A stretch of DNA of 10,704 nucleotides from Candidatus Cloacimonadota bacterium (GTDB lineage Bacteria; Cloacimonadota; Cloacimonadia; Cloacimonadales; TCS61): NCBI GenBank assembly GCA_011372345.1, contig DRTC01000029.1:1-10704 (forward strand), in the 5' to 3' direction. The notes beneath the pieces are model-generated. The model saw only the letters and a list, made by a program, of their open reading frames with translations. It was not told the DNA's origin and did not search any database. Of this stretch, positions 6,921 to 10,704 are shown one piece after another. The first letter of the stretch is position 1. Each line of letters begins with the position of its first letter. The position numbers were made by a program, and so were the translations under genes.

Positions 6921-7313
6921 TCATTCTTGATCAAAGGACTGTTTTTTGTAATGTTCTTTTTGATTTCTGATATATTTTTTCACAATCTCCAATTGTGATT
7001 CACTCACCGAAAATGCCGCAAATCCGACCTGCCAGCCGAATTTAATCGTTCTATGTTCCTGATTTAACCAATATGATGTTTCACCTTTTATTTGTTTGAT
7101 AATTTCAGTTAAATTCTTTTTAGGATTTTGCAGGAACAATAAATGGATATGGTTTTCTGTACCGTTTATATAAATCGGATAACATCCTAATTCCTCTGCA
7201 TTCTTTTTGATTCTTTCATATAATTGGTGTTCAAAATCTGGTTGGATCAATGGATGTCGATTTTTCGTTGAAAATATACAATGAATCCAGATATTATAAT
7301 ATGAATGAGACAT
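6921..7313 (-). CDS. IS200-like / REP-associated Y1 transposase (RAYT)
   Basis: A 130-residue HUH single-strand DNA transposase (Y1_Tnp / IS200 family). It opens MSHSYYNIWIHCIFSTKNRH, typical of the family. The metal-binding HUH motif is H55-I-H57 (ENHIHLLF). The catalytic tyrosine is Y114 in VKKYIRNQKEHY, with Q118 as the expected fourth metal contact on the same helix. All active-site residues are intact and there is no frameshift, so the enzyme could be functional. The size fits IS200 TnpA (about 130-155 aa) rather than the longer enterobacterial RAYTs. The frame continues upstream to 7400, but that only translates the repeat; the ATG at 7313 has AGGAG (7321-7325) 7 nt before it. There is no tnpB gene. 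The flanking double hairpins make a REP-associated role likely; activity on these repeats is inferred. Confidence 0.92.
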   Translation of the reverse strand: MSHSYYNIWIHCIFSTKNRHPLIQPDFEHQLYERIKKNAEELGCYPIYINGTENHIHLLFLQNPKKNLTEIIKQIKGETSYWLNQEHRTIKFGWQVGFAAFSVSESQLEIVKKYIRNQKEHYKKQSFDQE

Positions 7314-7329
7314 TTTTATTCTCCTGAAA

Positions 7330-7407
7330 TTAACCCACGAATTTATTCGTGGGAATGAAACCAAATCAATATTATTTCCGATTCCCACGATTAAAATCAT
7401 GGGCTAA
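7330..7407. repeat. REPIN-like element, copy 2
   Basis: The same double hairpin as at 6794-6871 in the same orientation: units 7330-7356 and 7381-7407, spacer 7357-7380 identical to copy 1. Differences are TTAACCC for TTAGCCC at the left foot, and ATCATGGG for ATCGAGGG in unit 2; the latter restores one pair and leaves a wobble in the stem. Similarity continues leftwards through the Shine-Dalgarno to the transposase ATG (7311-7313) and fades within a few bases on the right. Confidence 0.9.
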
Positions 7408-7415
7408 TATTTCTG

Positions 7416-7523
7416 CTATTTTCCCCAAATCTCATCGATTTTATTCTTTATCTTCTGTTCATAGATTTTGATAAGTTCTTTATTGGCATCCACTAATTTC
7501 TGCTCTGCTTCCTTTTTGGGCAT
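7416..7523 (-). CDS. Small 35-codon ORF, possible remnant gene
   Basis: A complete small frame, MPKKEAEQKLVDANKELI... ending EIWGK and TAG. It is strongly helical and charged (Lys/Glu-rich, a coiled-coil or amphipathic helix). AGGA lies 6 nt before the ATG and a TGA directly precedes it in frame, so it is a self-contained ORF with a plausible ribosome site. The 'ANKELIKIYEQKIKNKIDEIWG' style recalls the extreme C-terminus of restriction-modification subunits (HsdM/HsdS-like), so it may be the surviving tail of a lost gene. That resemblance is from memory and weak. It ends 8 bp before REPIN copy 2 and is upstream of the transposase on the same strand. It could equally be a genuine short protein or chance. 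Confidence 0.45.
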   Translation of the reverse strand: MPKKEAEQKLVDANKELIKIYEQKIKNKIDEIWGK

Positions 7524-7590
7524 TCAACATCCTTTTCATTCATTGATTGGAAATTTTTTTTAGAAAACATAACTGTCAACAATTCTATTC

Positions 7591-7624
7591 CCAAAATAAA
7601 AAACCGCTCAAGTATGGAGCGGTT
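7591..7624 (-). terminator. Intrinsic terminator downstream of dnaJ
   Basis: On the - strand AACCGCTC and GAGCGGTT form a perfect 8-bp stem (7617-7624 with 7602-7609) around a 7-nt loop, followed directly by TTTTATTTT (through 7593). This is a strong rho-independent terminator for - strand transcription, placed about 130 bp after the dnaJ stop. It should separate the dnaK-dnaJ unit from the small ORF and transposase. Confidence 0.85.
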
Positions 7625-7734
7625 CAATCGTTTGGAATTTACTTATTTTGGGATATTGAAATTTATTTAATATTTATTCTTTGGGTTTTGAGATTTTTTT
7701 TAGAAATTAGATATGAGGATTCGGAAATTTTGTG

Positions 7735-7755
7735 AAAATCAACTTGGCAAGTTGA
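7735..7755 (-). terminator. Weak hairpin terminator just after the dnaJ stop
   Basis: TCAACTT-GGC-AAGTTGA (7739-7755) forms a 7-bp stem starting 1 nt after the dnaJ stop. On the - strand it is followed by TTTT then CACAAAATTT. The T-run is short and the stem is A/T-rich, so it may act as a partial terminator or protect the mRNA 3' end, with the hairpin at 7602-7624 as the main stop. The rest of 7625-7734 is A/T-rich with no gene I can support. Confidence 0.45.
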
Positions 7756-7756
7756 A

Positions 7757-8917
7757 TTACACAAAAAACTCCTTCAATTTACTAAAAAAACTTTTCCCGG
7801 GTTGGAGTTTCTTTTCGGAATCAAAAGCTGCCAGTTTCTGGAACAATTCCTTTTCCTGGAAATTCAATCTCGTGGGTGTGATGACAATAACTTTCACATA
7901 AAGATCACCGTGATAAGTGCTATTTACATGCGGCAGACCTTGTGAGCGTAAACGGAACACTTTTCCGGACTGCGTTCCAGCCGGAATTTTCATTTTAACT
8001 TTCCCGGAAAGAGTCGGACAATGGATTTCCGAACCGAGAGCTGCCTGTGAAAAACTGATCGGGAATTCGCAAACCAGGTCTGCATCGTTTCGCTCAAAGA
8101 TCTTGTGTTCTTTTTCATGGATAAGAACGAGAATATCACCTTTCGGTCCATTTCTTTTTCCGCTGTTTCCTTCACCTCGCAGACGAATATATTGCCCTTC
8201 CGATACACCTGCCGGAATATGAACATTGATCGTCTTTGCGTGTGTTGCTCTACCGTCACCATTACATTTCGGACATCTGTTTTTGATGATCTTTCCTTCA
8301 CCATGACAAGATGGACAGGTTACGACAGTCTGCATTTGTCCGAACAAAGAGCGAGTTGTCTGCATAACTTGACCGGAACCGTGACATTGCGAACAGGATT
8401 GAACTTTTCCGTCAGCAGAACCGGTACCGTTACATTTATCACAATTTTCTTTGACATTGATCTTGATCTTTTTATCGATCCCTTTGGCAATTTCTTCTAA
8501 AGTTAGAGAAAGTGATATCTGCAAATCTTCCCCGCGATTACTTCTCCTGGAACTTCTTCTTCCTCCGAAACCACTTCCTCCGAAAAAACTCTCGAAAATG
8601 CTTCCCAAACCACCGAATCCGCTGAAGATATCTTCAAAATCCGAAGCATGAGTAAAGTCGCTCCAACTGAATCCGCCGCTACCGAATGCTCCTTCCAATC
8701 CGGCATGACCGAACTGGTCATATCTGGATCGTTTATCTTTATCAGAAAGAACTTCATAGGCTTCGGATGCTTCCTTGAATTTTTCTTCTGCTTCTTTGTT
8801 GTCTTTATTTTTGTCGGGATGAAACTTCATCGCCAACTTGCGATATGCCTTCTTTATCTCTGAATCGGAAGCATTTTTCTGAACTCCCAGAACTTCGTAA
8901 TAATCTCGTTTTGCCAT
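7757..8917 (-). CDS. dnaJ: Chaperone DnaJ (type I Hsp40)
   Basis: Co-chaperone that delivers unfolded clients to DnaK and stimulates its ATPase. The 386-residue protein has the full type I layout. The J domain (about 5-70) has the essential HPD at 33-35. The Gly/Phe-rich segment runs about 75-125, with an Arg/Ser patch at its end (GGRRSSRRSNRG). The zinc-finger domain has four CxxCxGxG repeats: C159/C162, C175/C178, C201/C204 and C215/C218, all intact. Two beta-sandwich client-binding domains follow (about 230-350), then a short Lys/Phe-rich tail. The start is supported by AAGG 4 nt upstream (8922-8925). It follows dnaK on the same strand across a 355-bp gap that is unusually long and hairpin-rich for a dnaK-dnaJ pair. 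Terminators follow. Confidence 0.97.
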   Translation of the reverse strand: MAKRDYYEVLGVQKNASDSEIKKAYRKLAMKFHPDKNKDNKEAEEKFKEASEAYEVLSDKDKRSRYDQFGHAGLEGAFGSGGFSWSDFTHASDFEDIFSGFGGLGSIFESFFGGSGFGGRRSSRRSNRGEDLQISLSLTLEEIAKGIDKKIKINVKENCDKCNGTGSADGKVQSCSQCHGSGQVMQTTRSLFGQMQTVVTCPSCHGEGKIIKNRCPKCNGDGRATHAKTINVHIPAGVSEGQYIRLRGEGNSGKRNGPKGDILVLIHEKEHKIFERNDADLVCEFPISFSQAALGSEIHCPTLSGKVKMKIPAGTQSGKVFRLRSQGLPHVNSTYHGDLYVKVIVITPTRLNFQEKELFQKLAAFDSEKKLQPGKSFFSKLKEFFV

Positions 8918-8938
8918 TAAACCTTCTATGATTTCAGA

Positions 8939-8976
8939 CTGAACTTCATAACAGATTTATCTGTAATGGAGTTCAG
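8939..8976. repeat. Hairpin in the dnaJ leader, CTSRACTYCAT family
   Basis: Bases 8939-8956 pair with 8959-8976 around a 2-nt TT centre: 18 positions, one A-A mismatch and one wobble. The foot is CTGAACTTCAT / ATGGAGTTCAG and the tip ACAGAT/ATCTGT. It ends 21 bp before the dnaJ start codon, so it would be a strong structure in the dnaJ 5' leader if dnaK-dnaJ are co-transcribed. The feet match those of hairpins at 3128, 3183 and 9015. Confidence 0.75.
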
Positions 8977-9014
8977 AATGAAAGACTATTGTTATTTATA
9001 GTTTTCTGATTGTT

Positions 9015-9050
9015 CTCGACTCCATCCGTCCAAAGACAGATGGAGTCGAG
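9015..9050. repeat. 16-bp hairpin, CTCGACTCCATC family
   Basis: CTCGACTCCATCCGTC (9015-9030) pairs with GACAGATGGAGTCGAG (9035-9050) with a single C-A mismatch and a CAAA loop. It is in the dnaK-dnaJ gap, 38 bp from the hairpin at 8939-8976. No T-tract follows on either strand, so it is not a standard terminator. Its outer sequence repeats the feet of the hairpins near 3128-3219. Confidence 0.8.
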
Positions 9051-9064
9051 TTCAATCTTATCCC

Positions 9065-9213
9065 AATTAGAGTCTATCCGTAAATAGCATTTTGTGAGAC
9101 CTTACGGATGGTTGAGGAACGAAACCTCCGTAATGGTCGGTGTTTTAGGTTCAACCATTGCGAAGGACTATGTCCTTTCGCAAGGTTTCCGGCTTTACGG
9201 ATGAACTCTAATT
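9065..9213. other. 149-bp nested inverted repeat between dnaK and dnaJ
   Basis: The ends pair over 20 positions: 9065-9084 (AATTAGAGT, CT, ATCCGTAAA) with 9194-9213 (TTTACGGAT, GA, ACTCTAATT), with one mismatch and one wobble. Inside are ATGGTTGA/TCAACCAT (9108-9115 with 9151-9158) and a hairpin TTGCGAA-GGAC/GTCCTTTCGCAA (9158-9168 with 9172-9183). ATCCGTAA (9076-9083) can pair instead with TTACGGAT at 9102-9109, and TCCGTAA (9127-9133) with the same site, giving competing folds. No ORF of note is inside. It could be a MITE-like repeat or a structured RNA in the dnaK-dnaJ transcript; I cannot tell which. Confidence 0.6.
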
Positions 9214-9236
9214 AACTATTTCAACCAATTAACCAC

Positions 9237-9267
9237 AACTTCGCAAATCTTTGAGATGTGTGAAGTT
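9237..9267. other. Hairpin just downstream of the dnaK stop
   Basis: AACTTCGCAAATC (9237-9249) pairs with 9255-9267, giving 13 positions with one mismatch and one wobble and a 5-nt loop. It starts 5 nt after the dnaK stop in - strand sense. On that strand no T-run follows, so it is more likely a 3'-end protecting or processing structure between dnaK and dnaJ than a full terminator. On the + strand it is followed by TTTATTTATTTA. Confidence 0.5.
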
Positions 9268-9272
9268 TTTAT

Positions 9273-10704
9273 TTATTTATCTTCATCCACAACTTCAAAG
9301 TCAGCATCGACAGGTCCGTCTTTTTTAGGTTCGTCTTTAGGATGAGCCTGCTGTTGCTGCTGCTGTCCTCCCATTTGACTCGGATCGAATCCGGCATCTT
9401 TCATGTCCGGTCCGCCTTGAGCAGCTTGTTGTTTCTGCATTTCCGCATAAATGATCTCACCCAGTTTCTGAGCTTTCTTACCGAGATCATCGCGAATCGC
9501 TTCGTATTCTTCTTTGGAAGTTGCTTTTTCCAGTTTCTCTTTTGCTTCTTTGATCGCTTCTTCGACTTTCTGCTTTTCTTCAGGAGGAAGCTTGTCGCCG
9601 TGTTCTCCCAAACTTTTTTCGGTTGTGAAGATGAGTGTATCGACTTCATTGCGAGCCGTGATCAATTCTTTCTGTTTTTTATCCTCATCTGCATGTGCTT
9701 CCGCATCTTTGACCATTCTGTCGATCTCTTCCTCACTCAACGAACCGGTTCTTTCGATCTTGATGGATTGTTCTTTGCCGGTTCCTTTGTCTTTGGCATG
9801 AACATGCAGAATTCCGTTCGCATCGATGTCGAAAGTAACTTCGATTTGCGGTATTCCGCGCGGTGCTGGTGGAATTCCGACCAAGTCAAATTTCCCGAGA
9901 GTTCTATTATCAGCAGCCATAGAGCGTTCTCCCTGCAGAACAACGATAGAAACTGCAGTTTGATTATCTGCTGCAGTTGAGAAAATCTGGCTTTTTTTAG
10001 TTGGAATAGTCGTGTTTCTCTCGATAAGAGAAGTCATAACTCCGCCTAGAGTTTCGATGCCGAGTGAAAGAGGAGTAACATCCAGAAGCAGGATGTCGTT
10101 CAGGTTTTCATCACCGGAAAGAATTCCACCCTGTATTGCAGCACCAACTGCTACAACTTCATCAGGATTAACACTCTTATTCGCTTTCTTGCCGAAGAAT
10201 TTTTCAACTGCTTCTACAACAGCCGGAATACGAGTGCTGCCGCCAACCAGCAGGATTTCATCGATATCATTTGCGGCAAGTTTCGCATCTTTCAAAGCGA
10301 GTTTACATGGCTCGATCGAACGAGCGACTAAATCAGCAGTCATCTGGTTGAACACTGCCAGAGAAAGATCGAGGTTCAGATGTTTCGGACCTGACGCATC
10401 TGCTGTGATGAATGGTAAATTGATGTTCGTTGTTTGCGTTCCGGAAAGTTCGATTTTGGCTTTTTCCGCTGCCTCTTTGATTCTCTGCATTGCCATGGCA
10501 TCATGCGAAATATCGATTCCTTCCGCTTTTTTGAATTCGGATAAAATCCAATCCATGATCTTCTTATCAAAATCATCTCCACCGAGATGCGTATCACCGT
10601 TGGTAGAAAGAACTTCCACCACACCTTCCGCTACTTCCAAAATAGAAATATCAAAAGTTCAACCACCGAGATCTTAAACTACAACATTTTATTATTTTTT
10701 ACTA
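9273..10704 (-). CDS. dnaK: Chaperone DnaK (Hsp70), C-terminal two thirds, 5' end disrupted at contig edge
   Basis: Hsp70 ATPase that binds exposed hydrophobic segments, working with DnaJ (next gene) and GrpE (not in window). The clean frame (to 10658) starts within the ATPase domain at TFDISILEVAEGV, equivalent to just after the GGG of the phosphate-2 loop. It runs through NGDTHLGGDDFD, ILLVGGSTRIP, the interdomain linker LLLDVTPLSLGIETLGG, the substrate-binding beta domain (GERSMAADNRTLG...DIDANGILHV), the helical lid, a Q-rich tail (six Gln) and the canonical end VDADFEVVDEDK. Upstream, 10659-10704 still translates to conserved DnaK sequence (NVVV-DLGG-TFD) but with in-frame stops at 10659-10661, 10674-10676 and two near 10689-10694. 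A single base change explains those in the conserved stretch. Contig-end sequence error is more likely than a real pseudogene. The N-terminal third is missing. No CIRCE/HrcA operator is visible, as expected since the promoter is off the window. Confidence 0.93.

Larger units (their letters stand above)
6794..7407 (-). mobile_element. RAYT locus: Y1 transposase gene between two REPIN-like repeats
   Basis: A single-gene IS200/RAYT-type locus: the HUH/Y1 transposase ORF (6921-7313) with a direct copy of the same 78-bp double hairpin on each side, 536 bp apart. RAYTs are known to sit next to the REP/REPIN palindromes they act on, and IS200/IS605 transposases recognise subterminal hairpins rather than terminal inverted repeats. 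No target-site duplication is expected for this mechanism, and I see none. Whether the whole unit can move or is a domesticated RAYT is undecided. Confidence 0.75.

Noticed and set aside
7551..7579. Promoter candidate for the small ORF/RAYT with TTGACA on the - strand at 7574-7579
   Set aside because: The hexamer at 17-nt spacing is AAATTT, a poor -10 match, so I did not annotate a promoter.
7547..7901. Two 62-codon + strand frames in and beside the dnaJ 3' region
   Set aside because: Low-complexity A/T-rich translation crossing the terminators and the dnaJ end; no ribosome site and no recognisable domain.
9065..9213. Possible integron attC site or CIRCE heat-shock operator
   Set aside because: No attC core sites or integrase, and the sequence does not match CIRCE (TTAGCACTC-N9-GAGTGCTAA). 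It is also downstream of dnaK, not in front of the operon.
9349..9366. CTG-type trinucleotide run in dnaK
   Set aside because: It encodes the short poly-Gln stretch common in DnaK C-terminal tails; not a notable repeat expansion.
9342..10677. Long open frames antisense to dnaK (and similar ones antisense to dnaJ and cca)
   Set aside because: They are Ser/Phe/Leu-rich mirror frames of strongly conserved genes with no motifs of their own; shadows of the real coding strand.

Overview
The window is about 10.7 kb of AT-rich bacterial DNA. Both ends fall inside genes: the left end within a CHASE2 adenylate cyclase, the right end within dnaK. It therefore looks like a whole short contig, probably from a draft or metagenomic assembly. 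The class III cyclase with a CHASE2 sensor, the short palindromic repeats in nearly every gene gap (one of the 'GAGCGTAGTCGAA' type that I recall from Bacteroidetes-like genomes) and the general protein style suggest the FCB/Cloacimonadota neighbourhood. That placement is inference; there is no rRNA or other phylogenetic marker that I can place without a search.

Layout. On the + strand, 3-1805 is the C-terminal part of a membrane CHASE2-class III nucleotide cyclase. Its stop overlaps the start of 1802-3049, a secreted SH3b-M48 metallopeptidase, so the two are translationally coupled. The remaining recognised genes are on the - strand. Read in transcription order from the right they are: dnaK (broken at the contig edge), a 355-bp gap rich in hairpins, dnaJ, terminators, a 35-codon ORF, an IS200/REP-associated Y1 transposase (RAYT) between two near-identical 78-bp inverted-hairpin repeats, rsmE (16S rRNA m3U methyltransferase), a GNAT acetyltransferase, a tRNA nucleotidyltransferase (cca family) and a zinc-ribbon/Smr protein. 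The cyclase-peptidase pair and the Smr gene are convergent.

Functional themes. dnaK-dnaJ form a chaperone unit. rsmE, GNAT, cca and smr form a loose same-strand series centred on rRNA/tRNA maturation, possibly one operon, with a palindromic repeat in every gap. The cyclase-peptidase pair suggests envelope sensing and envelope proteolysis.

The most interesting content is between the genes. (1) The RAYT gene lies between two REPIN-like elements. Each is a pair of inverted 27-bp hairpin units around a 24-bp spacer, and the repeated sequence runs on to the Shine-Dalgarno and start codon of the downstream gene. (2) A three-hairpin cluster sits next to cca, in which opposite-orientation units differ only by two compensatory base-pair swaps. 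(3) A family of hairpins built on CTSRACTYCAT/ATGGAGTYSAG feet lies in two separate gaps. (4) A 149-bp nested inverted repeat with alternative pairings lies between dnaK and dnaJ. Together they suggest a genome crowded with several families of non-autonomous palindromic elements, at least one probably mobilised by the resident Y1 transposase.
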